Assembly (NCBI GenBank): GCA_014549065.1
Contig: JACDOX010000153.1
Location: forward strand, 271,815-335,814
Reading direction: 5' to 3'
Source: Cardinalis cardinalis
Lineage: Eukaryota; Chordata; Aves; Passeriformes; Cardinalidae
Length of the DNA stretch: 64,000 nt
Positions 37,456 to 48,917 of the stretch are shown piece by piece; position 1 is the first letter of the stretch; each line of letters opens with the position of its first letter. The notes beneath the pieces were generated by a model. The model was not told where the DNA came from, made no database searches, and saw nothing but the letters and a program-made list of their open reading frames with translations. A program made the translations under genes and the position numbers.

Positions 37456-39242
37456 CATGACACTGTAATGCTGTCAGTAATGTGTTTTGCCCCTGAAGTT
37501 TCTTCAGCAATGCTCACAGAACATGCTGGGCAGTGATGAATTACCTATTTTAGTATGGGGAAGCCAAGGTACACCCTTCCCCCTCAGATGAAACCACAAT
37601 CTTTTCCTGTTTATTTGAGGAATTTGCCCTCGCTGGCTGAATTTCTCTCCCTCATCCTCATCTCAGATATACAAACTACCATGTGTATCTACAACACAAT
37701 CCAGACATGGTATTTGGTTTTCATTTGTGTTTTTCCCATCCTGTTTTCTGCAGCAGAACCATCTATGGCTGCATCTACTACACAGACTTGCATCAATCAC
37801 ACCAACATTTAGATTATTTGCTACACTGACTAAATACTAAGCGAGGAAGGGAAACAATCTTCATGTAACACTGACAGCAGACACTGCATTCTTGAGAAAG
37901 CTCACGTTGTAAAAGGAATTTTTCTTCACACAAACCCAGACATCTATATGAAGAAGGAATATTTGTTCCTTCTCTATCCAGTGCAAGAATAGCCATTCGC
38001 CACAAAGACACCAGTGTTGAAGACAATTTAATTTTAAGTGTTCCCAAGGGAGTTATCTTGGAAACTGTTATTTTTATTACTACATCCACATTTTCCTGTA
38101 GATTGTGCTAGACTTTATCCATAGACATTTGATCAGAGTCTTTACACCTTCAGATACTATTAAACCACCAACTGGTTGTTTCTGCCAATTTTCCCCTAAT
38201 CTTGTGACCTAATTTCCCTGTTTTTATATCTTTTCTTGAATTCAAATCCTAACCTTCTTGTTTAATCAGCATAATCTCATTTTTGGATGTTGATGCACCC
38301 TTAGTATTTTCAATATGTCATCATGTCTATTCCCATCAGAGCAATGGATTATCACCTCAATAAAGGAATTTTATGGGAGCCTCTCAGGACTTTCTGCTTT
38401 GAGGTACTAAGCATTCAAATAACTTTTTTGTTCAGAGGACAGACACAGAGAAAATAAAAATGGCAACGAAAAAGACTAATTTCTAAATATAGGTTTATTT
38501 GTTTGTACATTCCTGTTTCCATGCCATATTCTCTCACTACAAACACATCACGATAAGTTAAAATTTTCATTTTTCATATATTTCTCAAAAATACTATCCT
38601 TGTATATTAAAAAATGTTTCTAGAAAATAAAATTTCAACCACAAAATTTCATCTACATCTAGAAAGGAATATAAGGACTTTAGGAGTTTTTGAAGAAAGT
38701 TAATAGGGTCATTGTATTAAAAGTTATTTACTGTATCTTTCAAGTTAATTAGTTAGTTTTCCTTCTAACTGCCTTTTTTTTGTTGCTTTTTTTTTCAATC
38801 TCTTTAAACAGCCCAGTTACAATTTATTTTTTATTGATAATACAGTTTCAAATTTTACCTAACTACCTGCAGGATAAGGTAAATAGGTATTATATTCCTC
38901 TTCCATGTCATGACTTCTACAGAGACATTTTAAAATTGCATTGGTGAGTTTCCTCCATATCATGATGCAAAACCCTACTATACTTTGTTTGCTGTCTAGT
39001 ATAATCTCAGAACTTCTTTTGGCAATCCTTTTTTCCAATTTCTCTTCTGCAGTTGTGCAGGGCTTCTAATTATGTCTTTACGTCTCTCAGCTTATATTTT
39101 ACTAATGTTGTTCCCTATGTATTTGCTAACAGCTCTGGGACTTTGTAATCTTCTGTGTTGTCTGTTTATTTGTTGTCTGTTTATTGATATTGTATGGAAA
39201 TTCACTATGAATTCAGTAACATATTTTTACTTTTTCTTCTAG

Positions 39243-39317
39243 ATCTCTCAAGAGTTCGAAAGTTCAAACTACAACACTCTGATGGTATTTCTCAATATGT
39301 AACAAATCCCAGTGGGA
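39243..39317 (+). CDS. Candidate coding exon 7 of the chain (phase 1 to 1)
   Basis: 75 nt with an excellent acceptor (TTTTTACTTTTTCTTCTAG) and donor GGA|GTAAGT. In the phase supplied by exon 6 (G+AT gives Asp) it reads LSRVRKFKLQHSDGISQYVT, then NPSG. The start is basic and the end polar. The other two frames stop inside. An inner GT at 39285 (GTATTT) is a weaker donor. The length is a multiple of three, so it can be skipped only with frame kept. Together with exons 6 and 8 it makes one of the best-supported parts of the model. Not recognised. Confidence 0.52.
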
Positions 39318-39603
39318 GTAAGTTTTTGGTGATCATCATTGCTTCTTTTGATCACTATGTTCCTCAGATTATTTCTCATATCAATATTTTGGGATTTTGC
39401 CCTTGAATTAGTACTGTGAAGATATACAGTGTTCCCATACATATGCAATAGTTACGAAATCAAAATCATATGCCAGGAAAGTGTGAGAACTGCAGTCTAC
39501 TTGGTTACAATTTGAGTTTTCTTTCCAACTTTCAAGTATCAAACATATAATACAAAATTCCAAAGTGTTGAAGAATTGGAGAGTACAAGAAGAGAATACC
39601 AAA

Positions 39604-39643
39604 AGAATCGCAGAATATGCTGAGTTGGAAGAGACCCACAAGA
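39604..39643 (-). mobile_element. Short CR1 3' tail remnant, antisense
   Basis: GAATCGCAGAATATGCTGAG and TTGGAAGAGACCCACAAG match the last bases of CR1 as they appear on the opposite strand in many bird copies. Only about 40 bp remain before the match is lost. Confidence 0.75.
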
Positions 39644-39904
39644 TAAAACAATGAAATTCCAGATGGGTTTACAACAATGAGAAAGGCACTGGATCATTTA
39701 CTGCACATCAGTTTATGGTAGGTATAGAAGAATTTTTGGGCATCTATGGGAACAGGGTTAATCTTGTTAGCTTACCTGAAAGTTACATTTTCACTTTGTA
39801 AGTCAGATATTCACTTCTGATCTTTGATTTTATCTTTAACTATTCTGTATAGCTGCATGTTGGACTTCTTTCTCTAAGAAGTTATGCTTCTCCAGAGTTA
39901 GAAC

Positions 39905-39935
39905 ACAATTAACCTTTTGTAAAAAGGTTAATTGT
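39905..39935. other. Perfect 14-bp hairpin, 3-nt loop
   Basis: ACAATTAACCTTTT and AAAAGGTTAATTGT flank GTA. A tight stem-loop of 31 nt. It could form a cruciform or an RNA hairpin in the intron. No known family. Confidence 0.9.
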
Positions 39936-40510
39936 CAAAAAATATCCTTTTTGATGTAATGAAGGTAGAAACATAACTAATCAATAAAGTAGTGATTTAA
40001 GCAATCAGTTCAAGCCAGTTAAACAATGCTTGGTTACATTGGGAAGGCTGCTTTTTAAATAGACAGAGGAAAATTGTTATTTTATATATTTTTTATTCAG
40101 TTTCTTGTGTTTGAATCTATGCAGGTCTGTTTTATTTTACAAAACAATTAATAAATGCTCAGCAATAGGCTTAGAGTAACCTTTAAATACTTCTGTATTC
40201 ACAACTCTCAAACTTACTTGAAAATATTCCACAAGTTTTGATAATAAATTCTATAAATTTTATTAGGATTCTTAATACAATCACCACGTTTACATATTGC
40301 ATATCAAAATTAAATATGATCGTTAAACTACGTTTGGCCTTACTACAAAGACACCACACTAAAAATGAACCATCAAGGATTAAGTCTTGGATAGATTAAA
40401 GCAGTTAATCACATGCAAATCTCATGGAATTTATCAATTCAACGCATAATTAAGACCTTTACTGGACCAGATCTTCAGATTGTAATCAGAAAAAGATGAA
40501 GAAACTTAAA

Positions 40511-40648
40511 CAGGCTTTGTTGGGTTGGTATTGGGGTTTGTTTGCTTGTTTTTGCTGGATTTTTTTGTTTCATTACTTTCAGGAGCAGTTTCTGTGGAAG
40601 GGTTGTTTGGTTGGGTTTTTCATGTTGGTTTGGTTTGATTTGGTTTGT
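40511..40648. repeat. GT-rich low-complexity tract
   Basis: Repeated GGTTTG, GGGTTTG and TTGGTTTG words on the + strand (for example GGTTTGGTTTGATTTGGTTT near 40629), broken by about 60 bp of ordinary sequence. C is scarce on this strand. Confidence 0.75.
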
Positions 40649-41760
40649 GCTTAGGGTGAGTATGACTCACTTTTTAGCACTGCATTTAAATGTCTTTCTC
40701 TCTTGTATCTTGTACTCTTGTGGTCATGTTATACTTAAAGGCGGTCCTCAAAAACTGAGAACTATCATAAGCATTCTGTAAAAACAAGTGGACTGATCAG
40801 AGAAACCATGAACTAGGGTATTGTAGAGCCCATTAAGACTGATTTCTTCACCGCTTGAAAGTCATAAACTTCCTCTGTTAAAATTTTCAGTATTTCCTGA
40901 AATTTGTAAAGAGAGGAACATTTGAAAAGCCGAATGAATAATTTTTAAGATTAATTTTAGTCTTAATTTCCACTATTAAGTGAATANCTTCCACATAAAT
41001 TTACACTATGTTTTGAAGACACTAAAAACTGTTAAGTGACTTTTTTCACAGTCAGCCTTCTTATATGTATTAAATGAGGAACTCCAACACTGAGGCTGCA
41101 AAATCACAAATCATTCAAAAACAAGTACTCTGAGACTCTCACATCAGTAAAATTTGTCCTAATTTTATTATGATAGTCACTATTTTATATCAACATCGCA
41201 CTTCAAGCTAAAATGTTATATCTAAAATACATATCTTCTGTTACTTTAATGTATTTAAGATATCCAGGCACTTTTAACAAAAAACCCCAAGCAACATTTT
41301 AAAAATTCAGTAGGGGAAAAAGGTTTCTAAGTGTTTTAACTTTCTAGAAATTTAAGTTAATATAGAACATATTTCCATGCCCATGAATGTCATCACAGCC
41401 AAGATTTAAGTACATTATTTGTAACAGAAGCCAATCTGAACCATTTGAACTTTTATTAGTGGAAAACTTAGAGCTGAAGTCAAATGACTGAATACAAACT
41501 CAGATTGCAGAGACATTCCAACTGCATGTGACTTCCCTCCACATATTTAAGAAACGCCGTCACAGTTTTCTCTACTAATTTGGTGGCCATAAGACCACCA
41601 GGACTAAAATTACCATGGCAGCTTGGTCCTTTTTTCATTGCAGAATGGTTGCTTTATTTATTTATTAATAATATTCTAAAAAAGTTACCATTACCTTTAA
41701 ACAAACAAAAAAATTAAAAAGCATGGAGATAAGCAATTCTTGTTTTTATCTGTTTTCCAG

Positions 41761-41815
41761 TTCAGGATTTTACTTGTGCTTCAAAAACAGGAGGAAGCAT
41801 CTGTCCCAGCATACT
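41761..41815 (+). CDS. Candidate coding exon 8 of the chain (phase 1 to 2)
   Basis: 55 nt: two bases, 17 codons, two bases. The acceptor TTCTTGTTTTTATCTGTTTTCCAG is one of the strongest in the window. The donor is ACT|GTAAAT. In the phase set by exon 7 (A+TT gives Ile) it reads QDFTCASKTGGSICPSI with two Cys, then CT for a split Leu completed by the G of exon 9. The phase 1-to-2 step is exactly what the model lacked between 39317 and 46352. Short, so the open frame alone is weak evidence. Not recognised. Confidence 0.48.
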
Positions 41816-42555
41816 GTAAATTCAATAATGAATTAACTTGTACAAATTCAAGCATTCTATTTCTGATCTGCTACGGAAATGTGTTTTGGAATTAAGTTGC
41901 CAAGAGTCAGCTCCACATATTGGCTTTGGATGACATTCAAATCTTCCCAAGAATACCAGAGTCCTTTCCTAATTGGCCAACATTTTATTATTTAATATAA
42001 CATACATCCATTTGTTTTTATGCATAAATCATTCAGCAGCAATGAAGATTTTTAAGATCATTTTATCCAGACTTTATCCTCTGAAATCTTCACCACATAG
42101 TTGCTTCCACAAGTTCCTACCAATTAAACAAGGGAAACTCTTCTCTTACAGTAAACAGGTTGTGCAGAGGAATGTCCTCCCTAACGGAGAAACCCTGCTT
42201 TGCAGAAATTTCTTCTTTGATTACCAGGAGCTGCAGAATTAGACCCATATGACTGAACAAACACTGTGTGGCGATTCCTAACACCTTTTGCAACAAGGGG
42301 CACTTTTTCACAGCTTTGTTATGTCAGTCATAAACTGATCTTTTCTTCTTTGGATCATTTTTCTGACTTCACTAAAATGAATGAGAGAAGGCACTTTCAT
42401 TTAGAGATTATACTCTACAGCATTTCAAATATATTTAAGACTCTTCTTCCCAATGTGGAAGTTAATCTGGAATTGAAGCCAGGTTAAAGAGAGAGAATAG
42501 TGGATTATAAACATACATCTTTATGCCTAAACAAATAACATTACAAAAAGAAGCA

Positions 42556-43146
42556 TAGCTATTATCAGCAATAATGTGGCCAGCAAAGCTATGCTAGTTA
42601 TCATGCATCTGTACTAAGCACTGGTGAGGCCACACCTTGAATCATGTGTCCATTTCTGGGTCCCTCACTAGATTGAGGTGCTGGACCGAGTCCAGAGAAG
42701 GGCAGTGAAGCTCACAAAGGGTCTGGAGCACAAGTCTTATAAGGGGTGTATAAGGCAGCTGAGCTTGAGCCTGAAGAAAAGGAAGTTCAGGGGGAACCTT
42801 ACTTCTCTCTACAACTATCAGAAAGGAGATTGTGGCAAGGTGGGGGTCAATTCCTTGTCCCGGGTAAGAAGAGATAGGATGAGATGAAATGGCCTTACAT
42901 TGTGCCAGTGGAGGTTTATATTGGATATTAGGAAAAATTTCTCCCCTGAAGGTGTGGTCAGTCATTGGAATGAGTTACCCAGGGAAGTGGTAAAACCACA
43001 TCCTTGGAAGCATTTGAAATGTAGATGGGATGCTTAGGGACAAGATTTATTGGTGGATTTTCAGTGCTGGGTTAATGGTTAGACTCAATGATGCTAATTA
43101 GATCCTAATTAGAGGTCTTTCCCAAATTGAAAAATCATATGATTCT
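42556..43146 (+). mobile_element. CR1 LINE, 3' part, sense
   Basis: The ordered words AATGTGGCCAGCAAAG, CACTGGTGAGGCCACACCTT, GGTGCTGGACCGAGTCCAGA, GGGTCTGGAGCACAAGTC, CCCTGAAGGTGTGGTCAGTC and ATGATGCTAATTAGATC mirror in sense the copy at 36901-37455. The tail is a degenerate AATCATATGATTCT. 5' truncated. Open frames on both strands (69 and 107 codons) are CR1 shadows. Confidence 0.93.
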
Positions 43147-44489
43147 CTTACTGTGACTGTGGTACAGAAAAACTAACAGTTTAAATAAATATATGTATTG
43201 GTTTGCAGGATTGAGATTGCTTAGAAGAGGTTAGATGCTTTATTTAACTGTTGAGTAAGTAGGGCATGGTAACTTTTTCAGTATTTGAAAAATATTAGAT
43301 ACATAAAATAGAAGGGTCTTTTCAAACGATGCAATATGTTCATTACAAGATGCATAAAGGCAAAAATCAATAAAATGACTGATGCATCTGCCTGCAAGTA
43401 AGCAAAGGAAAAGAGATTAACTGACCAAATGAATGCATCTGACATGTAACCATGTACAGCATAGCTGGTCACAACATTTTACACAGTGGAAAGAAATAAA
43501 CACACCTAGGATTTGTCTCACCCTTTTGTAAAACTGACATCAGAAATAGGCCACATGTTCTGGAAATTCCTTTTAAGCCTTAAATATTCAGATTTTGTAC
43601 AGAAATCTAAATCAATGAAATGGTCATTTGTGGTGAATCTCATTTTCCCTTAGAGTGCAGCAGTTGGGTTTTGTGGACTTGTGCTTTTCCTGGCTCCTGC
43701 TGAGATCAGAATTTAAAAGTGCACAAATAGTAGGAGAAATGTCATGTTTACAATTCTTTTCAGCATGGTGAGAAACAGGAAGTGACAGAAATAGTATTCT
43801 GGGATGATATTGTAGCAAAGGGTTCTCAGACATTATTCTTCACGCTTCATCACAAATGCCTCATATAATGGTTTTGTGAGTTTGCAGAGTGGGTGAAACG
43901 AAAATCTGTGGAATCCATCCATTTTGTTTTTTCCATTAAAACAATAAAGGTTTCCTACGACAGGAACAAGATCCAGAAAGGAAGAAACAGACTTAGAAAA
44001 CAAAACTTACATTAAGAATGCTTTGCTAGAAATATTTATACTTTACTCCTGGAAATTATACAAAATACAACTTCACAGTGGTATCACTTGAATCAAAGGG
44101 TCTCTGCATGTTAAGATATTGAATGGAGGTCTAAGGTTATCCTTTCTGATGAATTTTGTTTAAAAGTACTTGACACATGTTGAAATCTGTTTCTTCCAAA
44201 AGTCAAACAAGCACTGGCCTTTCTAAAAATTGCATGAAGTTCAAAAAAACCAATATTTTATAAGGCAGAAGCAATACACAAGGACCACAAGGAGGATCTC
44301 TTGCTAACTCTCCAAAAATTGTTTTATCTTTTCATCATGTAGCCTACTACAGTTCTCTCTTTCATCAGTGAGGGTGTGCGTAACATACTTTCAGTCACTT
44401 TGGTTAAATGAAAATCTTATGGCATGGCAGGAGTAGGAGCCAACCTGTAGCCTGGGTTCTTCTGGCAAGATTTTCAGATGCTGGATGGG

Positions 44490-45626
44490 TGTGCTGGTAT
44501 CACTTAGTTTAAGTGGGGGTAAACCTTGGCTGGATGCCAGGTACCCACCAAAGCCACTCTGTGACTCTCCTCCACAAGTGGGCAGAGGAGAGAAAACATA
44601 ATGAAGACTTCATGGGTTAACATGAGGATCAGAAGAGATTACTCACCAGTTATCACCACGGACAAAACAGACTCGAGGATTTTAACTTATTACTAACATA
44701 ATCAGAGGACGTTAATGAGAAGTAAATTAAGTCTTAAAGAACACCTTCCCCCCTCCTCAACCCTTTCGCAGCTCTGCATCTTTCACCCCAGCAGCACAAG
44801 AAGATGGGGAAGGGGGGCTATGGTCAGTTCACCACATGTTGTTCCTGCTGCCACTCAGGGAAAAGAGTTCTTCCCCTACTCCAGTGTGGGGTCTCTACTA
44901 CAGGAGACAGTCTCCCATGAACTATTCCAACATGAGCCCATCCCACAGCCAGTGTTTCTCCACAAACTGCTGCAGAGTGGGTCACCCTTTCCTGGGGTGC
45001 AGTCCTTCAAGGACAGCCTACTTCAATGTGGGTCCCCCATAGGGTCTCCAGTCCTACCAGGAAACCTGTTCCAGCATGGACTCCTCTTTCCATGGGTCAG
45101 CAGGTCCCTGCCAGGACTTTGCTCTAACTTGGGCATCCCATGAGGTCACAGCCTCCTCTCAGACATCCACTTGATCCAGCGTGAGTCTTCTCCAGGGGCT
45201 AAGGATGGAACTTTGCAGCCCTGTGGTCCTCCATGGGCTGCAGGGGCATAGCTGCTTTACCATGAGCTGCACCACAGGATGAGGGGGAGCCTCGGCTGTG
45301 GTGCCCAAAGAACCTCCCTCCCACTCCTTCTCCACTGACCTTGGTGTCTGCAGAGTAATTCCTCTCGCATATTCGCACTACACTCTTCCCTGGCCACAAT
45401 TAAAACTGTGCAATAACTTTTTTTTACCTTTTTAATATGTTAATGTGTAACACCTAACACAAAGGTGTTACCACCATTTCTAAGTGGCACAACCTTGGCA
45501 CACCTGTCTTGGAGCTGCAAAGGATTGGTTCTGCTGGACATGGAGGAAACTTCTAGCAACTTCTCACATAAATCACCCCTGTAGGCCCCCTCCACTACCA
45601 AAACCTGGTCATGCAGACTAAATTCA
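44490..45626 (+). mobile_element. Solo LTR of an endogenous retrovirus, ERVL-like
   Basis: I recognise a common bird LTR pattern. The start TGTGCTGG...GGGGTAAACCTTGGCTGG is followed by repeated phrases of the form 'ccatgggctgcaggggca', then CACTGACCTTGGTGTCTGCA, AATTCCTCTCGCATATTC and ACTACCAAAACCTGG near the end. No internal viral genes lie on either side, so it is a recombined solo LTR. The ends are chosen at TG...CA. The flanking 5-mers ATGGG and CTGGG agree at four of five bases, weakly supporting a 5-bp target duplication. An ATTAAA at 45399 could be its poly-A signal. The 142-codon open frame at 44715-45143 lies wholly inside and is not a gene. Confidence 0.75.
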
Positions 45627-46351
45627 CTGGGATGCATGCATTTCCTGCTTTCATGAATGTTTGGTTTGATTCTGAGATAGTAAACAAAATTATGCCTTAA
45701 GCTGTTATGTCAGAGAAAAAAACCAACCCTCATCAAAATCTGCTTTCTTGTCACCTGCTGAGAAAATTACCTCTTTTCCACTATACCTACTGAACTCCTT
45801 GTGGGGAAAATGCCTTAATCTGAAGAAGCAAAATTAGTAATTATTTCTTATTTAAACTTTTGAAGTTAACCTGTTGTGCCCTCAGAGTGGGTTGGAGAGC
45901 TAATGTAGTCAGCCAGACAGTGTAGGGCACCAGTAGCCTCAGGGGATGCATGGTGACAAGTAGCAGGAGTGGAAAACTCTCAGCAAAACAGCCCGGGAGA
46001 GGACAACTGTTCCCGACCTACTCCAGGCAGGGAGCCTGCTAACAGCAGGCAGGCAGTCTGGACCTGGGTGGGATGTTTGTCTCTTCAACAACACATGCTC
46101 TAATCTGTGAATTTCTAAATTAATGGGAACACCAAAGGCACCCTGCAAGAAGAAAAGTCTTCTTTATTTAGCTAAAAGTGCAAGGTCCCACCTTGTTCTC
46201 TTTTGTCTTCTCTCCCCACTAAAATTTCAATTGATTGGCACAGTTTGTGAATTTAAAAGTATTTGGGAAACAGAAATTCTGATTTTTGTCAGTAGATTTT
46301 AAATGAAATATCTTTATTTTGTTTTTTTTTTTTCCTCTTTTGCATTTTCAG

Positions 46352-46418
46352 GTTGACAGCTGAAACAGCATTCACACTGGAAGACCTGAATACTGTTGGG
46401 ATGGGTTCTGGCGCTTAA
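46352..46418 (+). CDS. Candidate terminal coding exon 9 of the chain (phase 2 to stop)
   Basis: The acceptor TTTTTTCCTCTTTTGCATTTTCAG is among the best in the window. With the CT of exon 8 the first codon is Leu. The exon then reads LTAETAFTLEDLNTVGMGSG, one Ala, and TAA at 46416-46418. The two other frames stop almost at once. No donor exists before the stop, so it is the last coding exon of this form. The 3' UTR would follow. The first canonical AATAAA I see is at 47815. An alternative 3' end may exist at 62-63 kb. Not recognised. Confidence 0.48.
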
Positions 46419-48320
46419 GTTTGTGACATTCTTTTGGCTCTCTGTGTCTGTCATTGTTTATGAGATGGCCATCAGTAACCTCAGAAATAGGTCTGCACAA
46501 CCAGGCCAACCGAGTCAGATAAATCTCTGACAACTCTTCCAGGTCTTCCTTCTCAGGAAGCAAAGCTGGTGTGTTTCAGAACCACAAGGAAAACTTTCTA
46601 CACTTGATTTTATAGTGTAAAAAGTCTTGTGACTGAGGAAAGAAAAAAAATACGTGTATAAATTAATTTAATTAGATTTTCCCTGTGTCCCTGATTATCC
46701 ACTCAAATCTCTTTTTACTGTTGCTTGTTAAAACTCATAACATACAAAACTAAAGTTAATTTCTGGCTACTCAGCTTCTCTTTCCACATCACTCACGACA
46801 CTCTGTTAAGTGATTCCTGACTTCAGCTCTTTTTTATTTCTTTCTGACAGACTCTTCTTTTTTCGTCAAACATTAGAAAGACTGATGCTCGTTCTCTGAA
46901 GAGCAGACTTCTGGTTTAGCTTTCATGGCCCACAGTGAGAACTACCTCATCACTGGAGTTTGTTCACGGAAATGTTATACTCCAGAGTGATGATACTTTT
47001 TAGAAACAGTTTTAAGCTGATGGGTCTAGTAATTATGACATGCATGATGTCCCACAAGTCCTTATTTTGCTTCTGAACCAGAATCCAAGTAAATTAATGT
47101 TACTTTATTTATGTGGCTTTGTGGGCATTGTATGAATGACAGGCATTTGAATCTCTAAAACCACTACATTTAATTAACACATCTGTTGGGAAGTTTGGAA
47201 GGGATTGCATGCTGAAGGATTACTGTTTTACCACTAAAAATGATTATGATTGATGAAAATGAGCAAATTTTGGCTGCAGATGTTTTCAACAGATTGTTAT
47301 CCAATTGAATTGAGAAGTTTGAGTTTAAGGTGTAGCATTTCAGTACATATGTCACAGGCACAGATCATTTTTTGAAGGTGTGGTTTCACCACTTCCCATG
47401 GCCAGGCATGAGTTCAGCCATTCCCAGGAAAGCAAAGATCCATTGCACACAACAGTGACTTGGGAAGACAAATGGCATCACTCTGAACATCCACCTATTC
47501 CTCCTTCTTCCCCAGCTTTATATGGGGATATATATATATGTCTGTATATGTCTATATATATATACACACATGCATACATAGATATCTATATATATATATG
47601 TATTGTTTGTCTGTTTAACTGTTTTCTCTTTGTAGCCCTCTGGTTTGGAAATTATCTTTTTATTAAGATGGGCTATGTTTTTCCTTTATAATGTGTAAAT
47701 TAGTATTACAAAAAAAACGTCCAAACCCAAACCAAGTATTTTTCAGGGCTTATTTGCTGGTGACGAAGATTCTAAGGCTTGAATGACTGTATTTCCAGGC
47801 CTATAGAGCAACAAAATAAAATAATGAACAGAAAAAAATTAAATAAAACCTTTTCACTTTGCAGACTTAACATTTCAAGAGTCTGAGGTTCCACTTGATA
47901 ATGCTGGAGTGTCTCTTTTTCTTTTTCTCCCAAAGCCTTGGGCCACAGTGCTGTTGGCTCTTGGAAATCAAAGCAGGTTTCACATCCACTTCTCTATGCT
48001 AAGCCAGCTCAATTACAACACTGACCAACAGCCACAACAGAGTATCTGACAAGTAGAACACAAGCAGATTACTTTGAAAACAGCAATTAGACAAACCATG
48101 GTTTGTCTTTTTTTTCCCAAGTGGCACTCACAGTTTCTCACAAACATTCTTCTTTTACTTCCCCCAAACATCTGTGTTTTGGTGAACATATAAGGAGAGA
48201 GGAAACTCTTTTTTCCCTTTTTGACATTCTACCATTTTTTTTCAGACCAAGACCTATATATGATCACAGGTTTCCTAGGAAAACCCTAGGAAGTCAGCAA
48301 GTAGAATGTAAATGGCTGAC
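46419..48320 (+). other. Possible 3' UTR and flank of the candidate gene
   Basis: AT-rich sequence after the TAA at 46418. It carries an AT/TA-rich microsatellite (47527-47603) and AATAAA hexamers at 47815 and about 47840 that could end the transcript. Nothing coding seen. The assignment as UTR is inference. Confidence 0.3.
47527..47603. repeat. (TA)n microsatellite, interrupted
   Basis: Blocks of TATATATATA are separated by TGTCTGTATATG, CACACATGCATACATA and GATATCTA. The purest blocks have about five TA units. It produces a Tyr/Ile-rich open frame that is not a gene. Confidence 0.9.
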
Positions 48321-48917
48321 TGTTGCAGTGTGATGCCATTTCCTGTTTCACCTCTCCCAGTCCCCCAGGTGTGCCAACCTCTCCCTTCCCGTCCCCCTGC
48401 CTCCTGCTGACAGCTGTCTGTCAATCTCAGTAGGCCAGCAAGGCCATCGTCTGATTGGAGAAGTTCCAAAGATGCCCCTCAGCCCTGGGCTCACTGGCCC
48501 GTCCAGGTGTCATTGTCCCCTGAGCCTTCCCCTCCTCCCACGTGGTTGGTGGCTCACTTACCCCTTCCCCTCCCCCTTTCCCCAGGCTTAAAAAGACACT
48601 AGGACCATGAAGTTGGGATTCTGTGGAGCTGTAACCAAAATTCAGAGATCTGTGACCCTGGAATAAACTCTGGATTCAACCCTCCACAGAATCTATCTCC
48701 TTTTCCTCTTCACCTAGCGTGGAGCTTCTCCATCAAAGGTAATAACTGAATTCCTGCCTGGCTGGACTCGTTCCAGTGCCTAGCTGAAACATACAGCCAG
48801 CCAAAGGTTTCTCTGGGGTGAAATACCACAGCTGCCACCTTTGGTCCAGCAGCAAGGGTCAGACAAGCCCAGGCACGTCCCGCCCGGTAATATTGGGATG
48901 TTATTCCAATAGCTGAC
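48315..48917 (+). mobile_element. Solo LTR with 6-bp target duplication, ERVK-like
   Basis: The direct repeat GCTGAC at 48315-48320 and 48912-48917 exactly brackets a 591-bp unit (48321-48911) that begins TGTTGCAGTG and ends TTATTCCAATA. The ends are near-inverted (TGTTG / CAATA). Inside, CTTAAAAAG (48587-48595) resembles a TATA box, and AATAAA at 48662-48667 lies 70-80 bp further on, a normal U3-R spacing. A 6-bp duplication is typical of beta-like (ERVK) bird retroviruses. There is no internal region, so the provirus was lost by LTR recombination. The 3' terminal CA appears mutated to TA. The well-kept duplication suggests a younger insertion than the other repeats. Confidence 0.85.

Larger units (their letters stand above)
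30393..39242 (+). other. Intron 6 of the candidate gene, about 8.8 kb
   Basis: Holds a GC-richer patch (30520-30660), CR1 copies at 30840-31368 (sense) and 36901-37455 (antisense), a GATA/GACA microsatellite (31567-31632), a 43-bp-unit duplication (34308-34374) and undetermined bases at 32787 and 36273. An exon look-alike at 33072-33152 has the wrong phase (0 to 0). No other gene seen. Confidence 0.4.
39318..41760 (+). other. Intron 7 of the candidate gene, about 2.4 kb
   Basis: Contains a short CR1 3' remnant (39604-39643), a strong hairpin (39905-39935), a GT-rich tract (40511-40648) and an undetermined base at 40987. A good acceptor at about 41052 (GACTTTTTTCACAG) is not followed by a phase-matched exon. 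Confidence 0.4.
41816..46351 (+). other. Intron 8 of the candidate gene, about 4.5 kb
   Basis: Contains a CR1 copy (42556-43146), a solo LTR (44490-45626) and a GC-richer stretch (45880-46100) that may be further decayed repeat. Transposons make up roughly a third of it. Confidence 0.45.

Noticed and set aside
41053..41090. Segment after GACTTTTTTCACAG reading SAFLYVLNEELQH then stop
   Set aside because: Opens only in phase 0, not the phase 1 that exon 7 requires.
44715..45143. 142-codon open frame
   Set aside because: Lies wholly inside a solo LTR and reflects its repeated phrases.
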